DNA of 64,000 bases from Pohlia nutans (lineage: Eukaryota; Streptophyta; Bryopsida; Bryales; Mniaceae): assembly GCA_022496805.1 (NCBI GenBank), contig CM040104.1, positions 3,013,650-3,077,649 of the forward strand, given 5' to 3'. A model generated the notes under the pieces. The model saw only the letters and a program-made list of their open reading frames with translations, was not told the DNA's origin and ran no database searches. Shown piece by piece: positions 1 to 12,870 of the stretch (position 1 is its first letter; each line of letters opens with the position of its first letter). A program made the position numbers and the translations under genes.

Positions 1-2099
1 AGCTTGACAGGTGCATGTTTTGAAGTTATCTTTTTTACATGTGTACTTTTTATGTGCATTAGAGTAAATGGCTTTGCCAGTGAGACTACGAAAGCCTACC
101 CAAACACAAATTAGAGAAAAGTTTACAATGTAAAAGCTACTTGCACTTGGAAAGCACACATACAATTGCTATTCTTGCGTATTTTGTGTAGTTGAATCCA
201 TTGTGAGTTTTGGTTGGATCAATTGTATATAGTAATTTGAACATGAGATTTTTGGCTTAGTGTGAGAACCATCCTTTAGAACCTATGCAATACCAAATTG
301 TTTTTTTTATTTGATAGGATATTTTAATATAAAAAAAATGTGGAATTCAGTTAGAGACAAAGAAGATTTCAAGAAATTGACAACACGGAATTTAAAGAAG
401 AAGGCAACAAAATATTCAAAAAGTGGAAAAAAAACAAAGGTGGTGTAAAATTTTGTGTTTATCTCCTATACAAAAAAAATTCCACATTTCTTTTTAATCT
501 CTAAAGGACCATTGTTCATTCAAGGGATAATTGAAATTTTGGGTAAGTATCTCTGATGCCAAATTTTAATGTGATTTTTTGAATGCCCACAACCAACCAT
601 TGAGTTCATGACTTGTCCACCACCAAAAAGGAAAAAAAAGACCACCTTATACAACTAACCATCCACGTTTTAAATCTCATGCCTAATTTTACTTTGTTAC
701 TTGGTTCTCGACTATTTGGTCATGTGGTTTTTGGCTATTTGGTCACTCGGTTACTTGGTTTTTAGTTTAAAACATACTGAAACTCTCAATAATTTAAAAA
801 AATCAATTTCCATACATCATGTTTATATATACATCAAAAGCTTTTGTTCATTCCATTTGGGTAAGTGATGTGAAAGTTATGAAAAGTCTTGTTTTGCCGG
901 CAATACAAACTTTTTTCCTAAAACAATAACGTATAGGAGTTGTTTTTGAACTCAATTTTCACAATTTTTCCAAAAGAAAAGTTTCACAAGATTTAATTAG
1001 ATTGCTTGCTACAAAATTCTCACCATTAGGATTGACATATTTCAATGCCATGTTAAAACTATTAATGATTTAGTTTTTCTTTTCATTTTGTATCTACTTC
1101 TACGTCAAATTTTTTTAAAGAAATAAATTGAACTTGATTTTTTTTGAAGTTATTTTCTATAGTCAATTCTCCAAAATAAAGGATTATACCATCATTTTCT
1201 ATAGTGCCAAAATTTTATTTGAATAGTATTCAAAGTGTGTTGACACAGTTTCGTAAGGTGAAAAAAAAAAAAATCACTTCAAATGCAAGTATCTCGCAAT
1301 CTGTGAGATCAAAGTTGTTGAAATTTTAACGACATGTTTACATCTTGTTTCAATGCAAGATCTTGTAATTAGATGAGAAAAAAATCATGTTTTAATATTA
1401 TTTTGGATCAATGCATTAAAACAACAGCTTTGGTGAGTTTTTGGTGCAAAATCTCATCCAATCACGTAGGAATTAAAACCGGGGGGTTAAAAGTACACAT
1501 GCAATATGAAAATTTCTTGTGCAGAAAATTATGATTTTCTTCAAATACCATTCTTCTTATTATGCAATTTAAAAATACTATTTTGTGAATTAAAGAGAAT
1601 TGAGAATAATCTTCCCTTGTTTAAGAAATTTTTAATTTTGTTTTGTTAGGAGCTAAACTGTTAAGTGCACATTGTGCATGCACTTTTAACAAGAGCTGTC
1701 TTTGTTTTTATTTTTAATTTTTAATTTTTTTTAATCATTATATTTACATTTGGTTTTCTATTCTTTTTATTTTTTAATTTTATACATTTTTTTTGTGATT
1801 TTATGTTTAGTTGTATTATATTTTTTTCTCCTTTCATTTTACTTTGTTGTATGTAGATTGTTTTGGTGATATTTGTATTGTGTTCTTCCGAGTTGTGTTA
1901 TAATTTTTTATTCTTTGCTATCATTTACTTTTATTTTTATTTTTATGTTTAGTTAAAATGTATTTATGTTGTTGATTAAATCATTTGGTTCTATATTTTT
2001 AAGATTTGAAAATTTCTTTTTATTCTTGTGCGTACTAAGATTTCATTTATTATTACTTCATTTCATTTTAAAAGTTATTATTAAATTTTTACACTTTGT
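1..2099. other. AT-rich intergenic DNA, no gene seen
   Basis: I see no open frame with coding character, RNA gene or clear element ends here. The stretch is AT-rich with many homopolymer runs. A weak inverted pair lies near 1485-1500 and 1675-1691 (TTAAAAGTACACATGCA-like against its reverse complement); it is too short to call an element. Confidence 0.5.
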
Positions 2100-2225
2100 T
2101 TTATAATTTTTTTGTGGCACCAAATATAAGGTCCACTTTATACTAGATTCTAACTTGATTGTTGGTCCGAACTCAATTGACAAGTAATTGGGTTAATGAT
2201 TGTATGGATGGTAGAGATGCGTAAG
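2100..2225 (+). repeat. dispersed repeat, pair of 57905-58020
   Basis: This stretch matches 57905-58020 in the same orientation, most clearly in the block ending GGATGGTAGAGATGC and the preceding AATTGA-AAGTA-TTGGG segment. Two diverged copies 56 kb apart indicate a dispersed repeat. Its class is unknown and I see no element ends. Confidence 0.6.
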
Positions 2226-2329
2226 ATCTAAAAAATGCGTTAATCTTATTCATACACTTGTTACTTTTTACTTGTTACTTGTTACATGTCACTTACTACT
2301 TGCTACTTATTTGTTTTATGATTATAGAG

Positions 2330-2460
2330 TCTACCCTCGAAAGAGAGTATCAAGGGTAGCATGCGCGAACTTGGTCTTGGTCGCTAAGTTGGTAGGACGT
2401 CTTCTAACAAATTCTTTATTCATGTTGGCCCTATGGACTAGAGTTATTCTTTCTTTCTCT
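2330..2460 (+). repeat. copy of the TTTATTCACG hairpin repeat family
   Basis: This is a diverged member of a family also found at 12690-12870 (minus), 27525-27665, 28900-28997, 48430-48520 and 49315-49400. The shared core is CTTTATTCACG followed by a GCCGGCCTC/GAGGACCGG-type stem and AGTTTCT. In this copy the core reads TTCTTTATTCATGTTGG and the stem is degraded. Confidence 0.5.
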
Positions 2461-2470
2461 TTGAACTTGA

Positions 2471-3968
2471 AGTCAAGAAAAACCTCGAACCAATTTCTTT
2501 GGGCCGCTCCAAAATTTTAGCCCCAAATTTGTGCTACGTAGACCGCCACATCGAATGAGGACAAGTTTGGGTTGGGCCCTAGGTGTAAAGCCTTTTGGCA
2601 TGATTTGCCAAATTCAAGCAATCATATTCGTTGAAATTTGTGAAATTTGAGTCAGGCTAACAATTGGACTCTAGCGTAAAGTAGGCCTTACATCTATATT
2701 TACTTTTGTACGTGTGTATGTGTGTATATATATACCAGCATAGACATATCGCACTATATAGGATAATATGAACTGGAAAGCCGGTCAGAGTTTTACAGAA
2801 CTGGATGAAAATCATTTAGGATGAAAATGCGACCATTTTTGTGACAACGGGGTCGTGATAGATCTTGTGAAGTTTTTTAATTAATATAATAGATAAGTAT
2901 GTCCCATAATTTTGTATGAGTAATTCAATTTTGACTATGAATGTATCCACCATAGACGGAAAAGAGACATTGGGTTCTTTCATACACCACCTGCAAGTCT
3001 CTAAATTTACCTTTGACATGGGGTTGCAATCTCAAAAATAGCAAGTGTTGTCATTGGTTTAATTGCAACAATAACAACCATCTACATTCCACCGTTATAT
3101 ATCAACCATTTTTTTTAAAAGACAAGCCATTTAATAACCTCAAAAATTAGAGTGTAAATAAATTTGAATTGCTGAATTACATTTACCCCAAAACAAAAAT
3201 GTACATATACAAATCTGATTTGATCATTACATGAACATCATGGTTTGAATCCTATATATGTTCCATTGAAATTACTGCCATATCAACATCGGAACTAAGA
3301 TTTCTAGTGAGGCCAATATCACTTTTAGAACTAGAATTTGTCTTTGAAAATTCTTATGAGGATGCACATCGATCATCTTCCTTTTTGGCATCAGTGTCAC
3401 TTTACGAATCAGATGCATTCTCCTCTAAAGCAGATGCATTCTCCTCTAAAGCATATGCTTTCCTTTTGCTCCTAGAACAATTCTTCTCGTTCTTTCTATG
3501 TGTAGACCTTTTTTTTGGGGTGCTTTTTCAAGCCTTTTCTTTATGTATTTAGAAACAATCACTAAATTTTCATTTTCCATCTCCATACCAGACAAAAGTG
3601 ACCTTTTTGTCTTTGCAAATTCTAACTCGAAACTATTCCTATTGCATTTCACAATGCAAGGTTACTAAAAGTAACTGACAGTCTAACATGAAAATTCACA
3701 ATAATAGACAATAGAGGACCATTTGCAGGATTCACTTGCAACAACATGAAAAATTTACACTTGAAACCCAAAAGTGTAAATATTAAGAAGTTGCACAAAC
3801 AAAAAGAAAGGTAAGATACTCACAAATTTTGTGAAAGCCCCTTTTATGCCAATTTTGTCCCATTTGTGAGTGGCCCTATACTCTTTGAATCTATTTGAGC
3901 AGTCAAATGGCACTTATGAGCTTTGCTTTTTTTGGATCCTCAAGAGACTCATAGATGACTTTAAAGGA
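2471..3968. other. intergenic DNA with a 21-bp tandem duplication
   Basis: No gene is supported. A 21-bp unit containing GATGCATTCTCCTCTAAAG is duplicated head to tail at 3410-3451. The remainder is unremarkable AT-rich sequence. Confidence 0.5.
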
Positions 3969-4215
3969 CTAAGGGCTGCAACCTATAGAAATGGGTAGGT
4001 TGTCTACTATAGTCACAAACTGTTGCTTCTGCCTACCTCTTGCCCTCCTTTCATTAAAATTATTCCCCACATACTTCATCATATAACCATCATCCCACAA
4101 CTTTGGGTAATACTTATACAGACCTAACTTGAATCTAATTTTCATAGTACTAGGACATTGTTTGTTCCAATCTACTTCCCATGGAATTCTTTTTAATGCT
4201 CTTTGGTAAACATTT
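3969..4215 (-). pseudogene. unidentified coding remnant (about 80 codons)
   Basis: On the minus strand a continuous frame without a start codon runs from about 4215, just after an AG that could be a splice acceptor, to a TAG at 3969-3971. The translation has the look of real protein: it includes YQRALKRIPWEVDW, KLGLYKYYPKLWDDGY and NNFNERRARGRQKQQF, rich in aromatic and basic residues with balanced composition. I do not recognise the family. It resembles the helical DNA-binding or linker segments of plant transposon proteins in general style only. No neighbouring exon is evident, so it is most likely a fragment of a degraded transposon gene; an isolated exon of a larger gene is the alternative. 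Confidence 0.45.
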
Positions 4216-7200
4216 ACCTATAATGCTCCCAAAATACACTGATGAGAGTTGCCCTACTGTTGGTTTCAGAGATAGGAACATCATGCACTAGCTCTTATGA
4301 TCCAAGAAAAACTTCATTAGAGCTAGAGGGCCCAATATGTTCTGACTAACTAGTGAAGTCACTGCAAGAGTTCCACCGTCGTTGCCTAAGGGAGCATACA
4401 AGCCTACAGAAGGTGATTGTGCAATATATGAATGTGTAGGTGCATCTTCTGTATATCAGGCAAAACATTCTCCACGAGCTGCATAATTATTACAAGGGGT
4501 CGTTTCATCAAACTCGGTTGCTGAACTTGCCTGTTGCTTTACTTTGCGGTATGGTACAATTGATTGCTCGACTTCCTCACTCCAGCGTCTCCGCCATGCC
4601 AAGGCCATATACGTTATATTGAGACTTTTTGCAGATTTTGAGACAGAATGCTAGTTATTCAAAAATTTATTTTAAAATATAATAATTGAAACCAAAAAAA
4701 TAATAATGCTCAAATATTGATTCTATAATAAAATTTTAAAAGTTGGTGTTGTTAAATATTTATAAAAAAATACTAGTAAAGAGATAAAACGGTTTATCTT
4801 TGAGTCGAAGATTAAAATGAGACTGTGAAAAGTCTCAATATAATGAAAATGGGTAGGTGCCCTCTAGTGACTATATTTGACTGTGGGCAAATGTATTGCT
4901 TAGAGAGGCCGACACTAGGAACTGAATTGCCGTTCGGTGCTAGAGTCTGACGCGACTGCAGCTTCTAATTGAATTACTAACTAAATTCTCCACATGAACA
5001 AGCTAAGTGGGAACTAGAGAAAGGTGCTTTGGACTTGGTACCATCAACATGTTGAGCCTCATTTCTCGCTTATTGCCGAGGCTTATGGAATTGTTCTTCT
5101 GCGTCTAATGATTTTCAATGAACTAGGCACCTTTTTCTCATCGGAGGGGAGCTAGAATGTCTAGTCTTAGACTACACTCCTCTTCTTTTGCAGCCTACTT
5201 TTATTAGTCTGCTCTGTTTGAATTTTGGCTGCCTAACTTCTTTTGCTATGATGTTGTATACCAACATGAAATTCTTTTGGACCTACCGTTCAACACTTTG
5301 GAAATGAGTCATTTGAGTAAGCCATCGAATGTACAGAGACATTCCTCCGAAATCTAATAGTGTTACAGGAAATTTGACGGTGTTAAGAGGCCCCAAAAAA
5401 GGTGCCAAAAGGAGTATTTAACGTCTCCATACTTGAATGCACATGTAAGTTTTGGAGCTAAATTTGGAAGATAGAAGACTGTTGGTTTGCTACTTGGTTC
5501 TACCAGCCATATAATGCAGGACCCCATTTATTTGTAGTTTAGGTCAGCATTTGATGCTGAGCTGTATAAAGATGTTGACATCTAATATAGTCTTACACCC
5601 ATTGATCTATATCAACTTTGAATTAATCAAGCCAAGTAGAGACAATGCCATTAAATTGACTTTTATGCGCTTGGTTGTAATAACCTCATAATATTATTGT
5701 GGATTTTAGATTATAACATGTTAATTTGATAAACAAGCATGGGTGATTCGTTTAATATTATTTTCAACATTCTAGCATGTAGTTGAAGGCTACTAGATAT
5801 AATTGACATTCACTTTATTACGATTTTGTGAAGGACAACACCACGAAAGAAGGGCCAATATGATCTTGGAGATTTTAGAGTTGTTTAAATATTGGCAGTT
5901 TTCGATTCACCGGATTATTTTAACGACCAACACAGAGGTCAAAGAAAAAGACCTAGACACAATAATGAGGGGGTTCCATTGGATGAGCTCAATGTAGAAG
6001 CACGAGTTGTATGACCTTACCAGTGATGTACCACCAATGGTCGAGATGAATCCACCATACAATTAATGTTCGTTGTTCAGAGACACATAAAGAATTACGA
6101 TTACGGTCTGAGATGGAAGGTACTTTCAATTCTCGTTGATTTTGATAATTTAAAAAAAAATTGATACACATTGTTCATTAGAAGTCTTTATTGTTTGTTT
6201 CACTACAATCCTTATTTATTATCATTTGTGCCAAATTACAAGTAATAAAATGTGGATTACCTTCATGTAATTAGCCCATTTATAAAGAACAACTTGCTAG
6301 TTTACATGGGATTATCCCTCCTCCCCTTGAAGGTCCCACATTGTTTAGGGACCCGCCCTCCATGGTAGAACCAAAGAGTGGTATATATGACACGGTATAG
6401 CTTAAACATTGGGACCCGGATTTCCGGTTTTAGAGGAGATGCTTCGAAATCAATGTAAAGGGATACCATTTCCAGGGGACCTTGAGCCATCATTCTTGAA
6501 GCAAGAGGCGTGAATGCCATTGTATGACGGCCACCATGGAAGCAGAGTGAAAAAAAATTTAATTTTTTTGAATGTACAAGCTTGACATAAGATTTCAAAT
6601 GTTGGCATGATTGACATTTTTAGGGCTATTTCCAAAGATGTGGTCCCTCAGAATAAGAACTCAAGAATGCCAACCACATGGCAAGAGGAAAGAAAAGTGA
6701 TTAGTTATATTAGACTGAACTACATCATTGTTTATGCGTGTCCATGAGACATCATGCTTTATGACATGAACAACTAATATAGCGCGCACCATTTGCATAA
6801 AATATAAACTAGCGATCGATACAAAGAAAATACAAAATCTAAGAAGGTGCCCTACAAGGTATTTTCATTCAATCACTGCAAAATTTATTTCCCCATACAT
6901 TATCGATTATATTGTTGTAAAATGCTAAAAGTATTTCAGGACTTTGTTGTTATTGTGGCTGTACTAAATGATGTTATTTAATATTTCTCTATTTGAACCA
7001 TGTAGAAGATGCATTATTTTTCTTTTGCGGCACAAATTTATGTCTTGTATCGAAGTCCCACCATATCTTTGCTTATGACTTGGCATGCACACAATAGGAG
7101 TAGGGATGATGTGATGCGCATACCTACTGGCTCATCAGCATGAAGACATACTGAGAGTTTGTTACATATACTTAATGAGGAACCAAGATCAATATTTTTG

Positions 7201-8409
7201 GGGGTGCCAGAGATGGTTTAAATCCATTTGGTAACAACTCCAACAACCATTCAACGTGGCATGTGGTAGTTATTGTTTACAATATGCCTCCATACATTGC
7301 CATCAAGAAGAGCCACACCATCCTTTCTTGTATTGAGCCTAGTTAGTTATATAATGTAATCAGGTTCCATAGGCATGATGTCGTATATTGCTACATAGTA
7401 TTTAGTGTCAACAATTCTTTTTATCTTCGTAAATACTAATTATATATTACCTTGGTAGTGTTACTAAATGTCTAGAGGAAGGGTCTCTAGGTAATAATGT
7501 GATGATTAAAATGTTTTTTTTTTACAATAATAGATAAAAACATCCTATTTGTGTCAAGAAGGAAAAAAATCTAATTTTTTTTTATTAAGTCAACAAGGTC
7601 CTTTATGAATATTGTCACCTATAAAGTAAGTTATGATCTAAACATTCAAGATCATATGATAGTAAAGAATATTTTTATTTTTTATGGTGCATGACAAGGG
7701 TTGTGTCAGTATGAAGGCAAAGTTTGTATTCTTTGACTTACCTTACTACAAGGTATGATAGTAAAACCAACTTGTTTTTTGATTTATTTCTAGTCTGACA
7801 AAGTAGGATAGAAGAACAAGCTTCACGTCATATTCTTTTGCAATAAAACTTAAGGTAATTTCATATTTTTTTTGAATTTCAGTATGCATTTGATATTTGG
7901 AATTTGTTAATGTACTATTAGAACTTGAGGTCCCCAAGATTGTGTAGTTTTAAAGAACATATGAATTGACAAAAAAGTTTTTTTTCTGTTGTTATTAAAA
8001 AATTTATTTTTTGGATTTACTTGTATCGTTTCTTAATTTACCTTCCATTAAAATCACAAAATATATAATTAAGTCTGTACCTCCAATCACTCTTTTCAAT
8101 GTATTTGTAATTTATTACTTATGTCGTAATTTATGCATGTTTAAAAAAAATTAGAATCCTTATTAATCAAAAAATAATAATACATTATATATCTATGTAC
8201 TGTACATATATTCAACTTTTTTAATTTATAAAAGGGAATTCCAAATTTAATATTCCATATAGCTAATATCTGCAGATGAGTGAAACCACACAATTTGAGT
8301 AAGATTAGGGGCCCCTTTCACTTCTAAATTTTACTACTGAAATGTAATAATAATAATAGAAGTGATAAAACTCAAGAATTGAATTGAAATAATTTTTTTT
8401 TAAAATTAT
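4216..8409. other. intergenic DNA, no gene seen
   Basis: About 4.2 kb without a supported gene. Short frames here (for example near 4440-4622, 5803-5997 and 6302-6598 minus) have no recognisable domain. A loose inverted pair around 6328-6346 and 6399-6417 (GGTCCCACATTGTTTA-like) could form a hairpin. No element ends were found. Confidence 0.45.
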
Positions 8410-8524
8410 TAGTTAAGGTTCATGGTACTTATATTATCCTCTCTTTGGGACTGTACTCTATATTGTATTTGAGAATCACGTGCATCATGAGCCCCTCTAA
8501 AAGCCCCATGTATACAAGGGGTTA
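8410..8524 (+). repeat. left part of a repeat split by the CACTA element
   Basis: This sequence, continued at 15167-15350, is the diverged reverse complement of 56813-57080. In that copy the two halves are contiguous. The half here includes GAGAATCACGTG and ends in a palindromic CCCCATGTATACAAGGGG box, directly followed by the TTA target duplication (8522-8524) of the CACTA element. Confidence 0.8.
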
Positions 8525-8539
8525 CACTACAACAGATTG

Positions 8540-8810
8540 GGTATTTTATGACAGGGAAAATATGACTGAGGATGACTGGCGACTGCAAGCAGTCATATTC
8601 TGGAATGCCAAATCTGTCGGTGAGGGCCTCATTCGAAAACATGACTGGGAGTCATATTCTTTAGTCATATTTTCCAGCTGTACCGTATAAAGTGGATGGG
8701 AGGGCCGTATACCTTTTGTGGGGAACAAATGAGAACGTACATGGGGAACGCGCAGTCATATTTGCCAGTCATATATTCGTTGTGATCACATTTTAGAGTC
8801 GCATTTTCAA
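8540..8810. repeat. left subterminal repeats of the CACTA element
   Basis: Several copies of ATGACTG, CAGTCATAT and the fused GACTGGGAGTCATAT motif occur in both orientations within 300 bp of the left end. The same motifs fill the right end. In CACTA elements such clusters are bound by the element's regulatory transposase protein; that role is inferred here. Confidence 0.8.
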
Positions 8811-9026
8811 TGTAGTCATCTTTTTTTTTAGGGGGGGCAGCCCAAGAATATGTACACTGCCCAAGCAAGCTTCCGTGTATTTAGCCTTGGACAATCACTG
8901 TGTAGTATTAAGGTTTAGTTCAAAATCACTTAATTATGAAAATATGCATTCAAATTTGAGTGGTTTTCCATTTGGGCTAGGGTAACTGGGAATTGCACTT
9001 TGATATTATTCTAGTATGTGATGAGT

Positions 9027-9028
<2 letters not shown>

Positions 9029-9118
<90 letters not shown>
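9029..9118. repeat. (CA)n-(TA)n microsatellite
   Basis: A run of CA dinucleotides (about 9029-9057) passes directly into a run of TA dinucleotides (about 9056-9118). The T-rich stretch that follows to about 9265 is low complexity. The long frame across it is an artefact. Confidence 0.95.
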
Positions 9119-9121
<3 letters not shown>

Positions 9122-9619
9122 CCTTTATTTTCTTTTTTGTCTCGCATTATTTCTTTCTTTTTTTCATTTATTCAAAGTTTAATTTTAATTTTAATTTCTT
9201 TTTCAATCTTCAATTTTTCTTTTTCATTTTGTTTTTTGTTATTTTTTTTTCTCATTTTTTAAATTTAAGATTAAATTCCAATTTTATTTATTTAAAGGTC
9301 GATGGTTTAGAGTTTGAGGGGTGGGGGTGGGGAGGGGGGGAAAAATTGTGTCAAGAGAGTACAGTCATTGTAACATCACTACTGTAGTCACTAAACAACC
9401 AAACCGTGTGACTTAATTTCAACCCTTCAAAAGCAGGGGATGGTTATGAGTAGGAAGTGTTGACAACGTCCAAGTGAACATAATTTGCATTCTACAAGCT
9501 CTATCATTCTCTTAAACACACATTTCAATCAAAATATGTCTTCATAAGGAAGAAATTCCAGATTCTAAAAATGCAACGTGCATCACTAAGTTCCATTGTC
9601 TAAACAAAGCTCTATTTCC

Positions 9620-10169
9620 TTAACCCCTAAGCTCCCGAGCGACCATTTTCTGGTTGCTGCCCGGAAAAATCGGGCTGCCCGGAACAAAAAAATAATATTT
9701 TGAAAAAATAAAAAATATTTTAAAATACTATATCAAGTCTACTTTCCAACCCAATTTGAATTATGGCAATCCGAGTTAAACTCCACCCGGGAGATTTTTT
9801 CAAAGTAGATCACCTCAACATTGTCTTAGTGTTACAAAATTTGCTATTTGGGGAAAGTAATGATGATTCCTCCATCATTTCTCTTGCTTTTTTGAAGTTT
9901 ACGATAGATAGCCCAACTTTAACCAATCGTACTAAATTTTGAACTCTAAAATTGAAAATTATAATTTATACAAATTTTCGAAGGTTAATGCTTTTAAATT
10001 CATTAAAAAATGATCTAAAGATTATTTTGGAAGTTTGACCGTATGGATAATTTGTAAAGATGACACTCTACATTTTGTCTATTGAACCAACCTTCATCAA
10101 ACATATGGAAGGCACATATTATAACACATCTATGTTTTGTCCAATACCCCTCGGGCTTTTAGGGGTTAA
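9620..10169. mobile_element. TTAA-flanked MITE, subfamily B
   Basis: TTAA at 9620-9623 and 10166-10169 enclose a 542-bp element whose ends read CCCCTAAGCTCC and, reversed, CCCCTAAAAGCCC. It is closely similar, in opposite orientation, to 46820-47367, and to the outer parts of 37909-38836. Internal marks are a GGTTGCTGCCCGG box near the left end and a TTATAACACATCTATG box near the right. No coding capacity. It is nested inside the CACTA element. Confidence 0.85.
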
Positions 10170-10198
10170 CCCCGAAAAGACCAAACATTCATTGGTCT

Positions 10199-10310
10199 AA
10201 AATGACAAATTCAATCAATTATTTTGTGAAACCTATAATTCAAATGAGGCCGAATTTTATATCACCAGAATCAGTGAAGAACATTGTATGCGTTGGTCAA
10301 AAAATTTAAA
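10199..10310 (+). repeat. flanking segment shared with 38834-38925
   Basis: Immediately right of this subfamily B copy the sequence (AAAATGACAAATTCAA, then GAATTTTATATCA, then AATCAGTGA) matches the right flank of the other B copy at 38834-38925. The left flanks do not match. Confidence 0.6.
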
Positions 10311-10349
10311 CAATTGAACAGAAAGAAGTCCACATGGGACCTACTCAAA

Positions 10350-10436
10350 ACTGCAAAAAAAAAAAAAAAAAAAAAAACAAAAAACCCGAAAAAAAAAAAA
10401 AAACCAAAAAAACCAAAAAAAAACCAAAAAAAGAAG
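10350..10436. repeat. A-rich low-complexity tract
   Basis: Long A runs interrupted by CC or C produce a lysine-rich frame that is not a gene. It directly precedes GC-richer DNA that leads into the exon at 10856. Confidence 0.9.
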
Positions 10437-10855
10437 AAGCCCATGTTGGGATTCTTGGTATAGGGTTAATTCAACTTCAGGGTGACACGTGGCAAAGGGT
10501 TTTGGGTCCCGCCACCGTGGCAGGGACAGGGTTTGACTGAGGAATCGGATTCACCGCCATGGCAGGTACTGGAGTATCAGGAACCCCGTACCAGCTTCAA
10601 CGAACCAGAGTAACTTACTGTCGATGCTCATCTTTCCACTCTGTTTGCGGAGGAGCTGGGTCTTCTAATCGAGGTTTGTGTCGTGTTGTGTAACCTTATA
10701 TTCAAATGATTCGAAAACCTAGCTAAGAGTTGGTTTCAATGCTTGAATGCGTTTAGGATTGGTTTAGGGTTTAGAGTCCCGATGCAGCAGGTGTTTCCAC
10801 GGCCAGTTAACGTGGAAGAAGGACGTGAGAACCCTAAACCCTATAGTGACGGAAC

Positions 10856-10986
10856 ATGGCGTGCGGATTTTCAGAGTACGAGAAGGAGCGGATGAGGAGA
10901 ATCCAGAAGAATGAGGAGATCCTGAAGGAGCTAGGTCTGCCACCGCTTGCGACAAGCACAAAACTCAAGAAACCTGCCGGCCCTGG
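10856..10986 (+). CDS. first exon of a CACTA-internal gene (fragment)
   Basis: A GC-richer frame starts at ATG 10856 and runs 43 codons to a consensus donor CTGG|GTGAGT at 10987. The peptide includes SEYEKERMRRIQKNEEILKE and LGLPPLATSTKLKKPAGPG. A charged helix of the ERxxRIxxNxxxLxxLGL type is common at the start of plant transposon-borne and related nuclear proteins; I know of no assigned function for it. The leader just upstream contains ACCCTAAACCCTA, a telo-box typical of plant 5' leaders. The only other coding-like piece in the same element and strand is 13760-13999, so the two are probably the first and last surviving exons of one gene whose middle is lost. An alternative is a captured host gene fragment. 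Confidence 0.55.
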
Positions 10987-11129
10987 GTGAGTTACATACC
11001 TTCTTTTTTTTCTTGCAAATTCGATGCTCACATTTGCTGTTGTTTGCGATCCTCCGTTGTTCCTGCACATGCATACTTTTGGTTAGAAACGATTGCTTCA
11101 ATTGGCTGTAGGCGGGTCTCATCACAGAG

Positions 11130-11262
11130 GTAGGGTTTAGGGTTTACCAGTCCCGGTGTCGAAGTCGTTGAGGAGTGTGGGTTTTGACGGGATCGCTGCG
11201 AACGCTCCACAAGGTGTAGGCGCCAGCAGTTAGGGTTAGGGTTTACGCACGGCAGTCGGTGT
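11130..11262. repeat. interstitial telomere-like TTTAGGG motifs
   Basis: Imperfect telomere-type repeats occur in the presumed first intron: GGTAGGGTTTAGGGTTT near 11130 and TTAGGGTTAGGGTTT near 11231, separated by GC-rich sequence. In plant 5' regions such telo-boxes are common regulatory elements; here they lie inside a transposon, so activity is unknown. Confidence 0.7.
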
Positions 11263-11576
11263 CTAGGGTGGGGCAGTCGGTGTGCATCATCTCTCATGCT
11301 GTTCTAATTGTGTTTATCTTCTCTGAAGGAATTATTCTCTTCTTGATTACTGTTCGGGTCCTCATGTTGTAAATGGTCAAGTTCAAGTTCAACAAGCTCT
11401 GAAACACATGCTCATAAACCTAAAGTAGCACAGCCTCATCCTGTAGTCGAAAGAGCAAAGTACTGCTCAAGTGCATTGACATGTCTCTGAAAATTCATGC
11501 AGAACATAAACGCTACCAAACAAAGAGTAAGATGCTACCAATCAAACCCTCACTAGCATGCTGAGATAATCAATAG

Positions 11577-11831
11577 TACCCCCTCCGTCCCAAAATTATT
11601 GTCCAATTTGTTTGCTTGGTATTTCTTTGAGCGAATTTCATTGATCATATTGTAAGAACATGATTAAAAAAGGTTCCAAATTATGTCACTAGAATGATTG
11701 GAGAACATTGCATGTGTTCATTGCAACCTAAATAAAATTAGCCACGAGGAAGTATTTTTTTTGACCCACTTAAAAAAGCACTTTCAAACATGACTGTCAA
11801 ACATGACAATAACTTTGGGACGGAGGGAGTA
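11577..11831. mobile_element. Stowaway MITE (Tc1/mariner), 255 bp
   Basis: TA dinucleotides at 11577-11578 and 11830-11831 flank terminal inverted repeats of about 26 bp beginning CCCCCTCCGTCCC on the left and, reversed, CTCCCTCCGTCCC on the right. This is the textbook Stowaway end and TA target. It has no coding content and is inserted within the CACTA element. Confidence 0.95.
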
Positions 11832-12384
11832 CACCGAGATATATGTCTGTGTAGACACTACAATTCTTTACCGAACTGGAATACGGTACGGTGTCTAGGG
11901 TGAATTTACACTAAGTGACTTCCCGAGTTCTTCTGGGTGCATAAATTTTTGGCCTGCTGGCATGAGACTTTTGCACACGAAATTCTTGCTTGTGTGAAGA
12001 AGCGAGGATCGTCTGAGGTCGTCTTAGCAGCTCAAGCTTTAGGTCAGTTTCTTTGCTTGATTCAGTTGACATTTAAGTTCTGAACTCTTAATTTTGAACA
12101 GTTGATGAAGATGATCACATGTATCTCTGATAATGACATCAATACTGCTTCTAGGTCCGGTGGTTTGACTATCACAAAACAAGTAGGGTCAAAACAAATG
12201 CCTAATTTTTTATCTGCAATTTTTCCAATAGATAGCAAACAGTAGGGACGTACAAAACATTCATGAACTTTATTTTCTTAATTAGTGTTTGCATAATCAC
12301 CCGATCCGATAATCGGGTAAGATTGTCCATTATAGGCAATTTCAATGGATGACCCGAGAATCTGATGCCCTAGGGTGGAATCCA

Positions 12385-12600
12385 CGAGGAGCTTATATTG
12401 TTCCCCTGTGTTGATTCTCCCGTGAGTCAGTGCCACTTTTCCTTGTGGTTTCGAGTTCTGACATGTGCACAGAATCACCTGCTTAAGCTTAGTCACCTAC
12501 TTCAGTTGTAGAAGGAAAGTTTTAACATGAGTTCTGAAGCTCAGAGGAGAAAGCAGCACTCTCAGGGGAATCACATAGAGAAACCATATGAGATCCCTGT
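12385..12600. mobile_element. fold-back MITE, copy 1 of a three-member family
   Basis: Inverted ends (left CCCCTGTGTTGATTCTCCCG, right the complement of CATATGGTTTCTC and GTGATTCCCCTGAGAG) enclose about 210 bp. Copies 2 and 3 are at 44828-45034 and 45126-45343. Internal marks shared with copy 2 include CACCTGCTTAAGCTTAGTC. Exact boundaries and target duplication are uncertain. Confidence 0.75.
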
Positions 12601-12689
12601 GGGTGGCTCGCAGGTCAGAATAATTATTGCTAATAGTATATAAGGGTGGTTGTTCTGCAATTCTTACATGAAGTTGAGGAAATGCTCAC

Positions 12690-12870
12690 AGTTCCTTAAC
12701 TTACTTTGTGTCGGTAGCTGCACAAGCAAAGAAAATGTTTGTCATGACCGTTCCCCTGTAAACCAGCGTGAATAAAGTGTATGTTTGTCATGACAATGAG
12801 CCGCTGCCCACTAGACAAAGAGCCATTGGTGTAACCTTCCCTACACCATACTCTTAGTCTCTTACTAGAT
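12690..12870 (-). repeat. TTTATTCACG repeat family, minus-strand copy
   Basis: Read on the minus strand it contains CACCAATGGCTCTTTGTCTA and ACACTTTATTCACGCTGG, matching 27525-27665 over most of its length and the shorter copies at 28900-28997 and 49315-49400. Confidence 0.7.

Noticed and set aside
1485..1691. Inverted pair around TTAAAAGTACACATGCA as a MITE
   Set aside because: Only about 14 bp match, no target duplication and no second copy in the window.
8993..9262. 89-codon frame with long Ile/Tyr and His/Thr runs
   Set aside because: Translation of a (CA)n(TA)n microsatellite and following T-rich DNA.
10334..10540. 68-codon lysine-rich frame
   Set aside because: Derived from an A-rich low-complexity tract.
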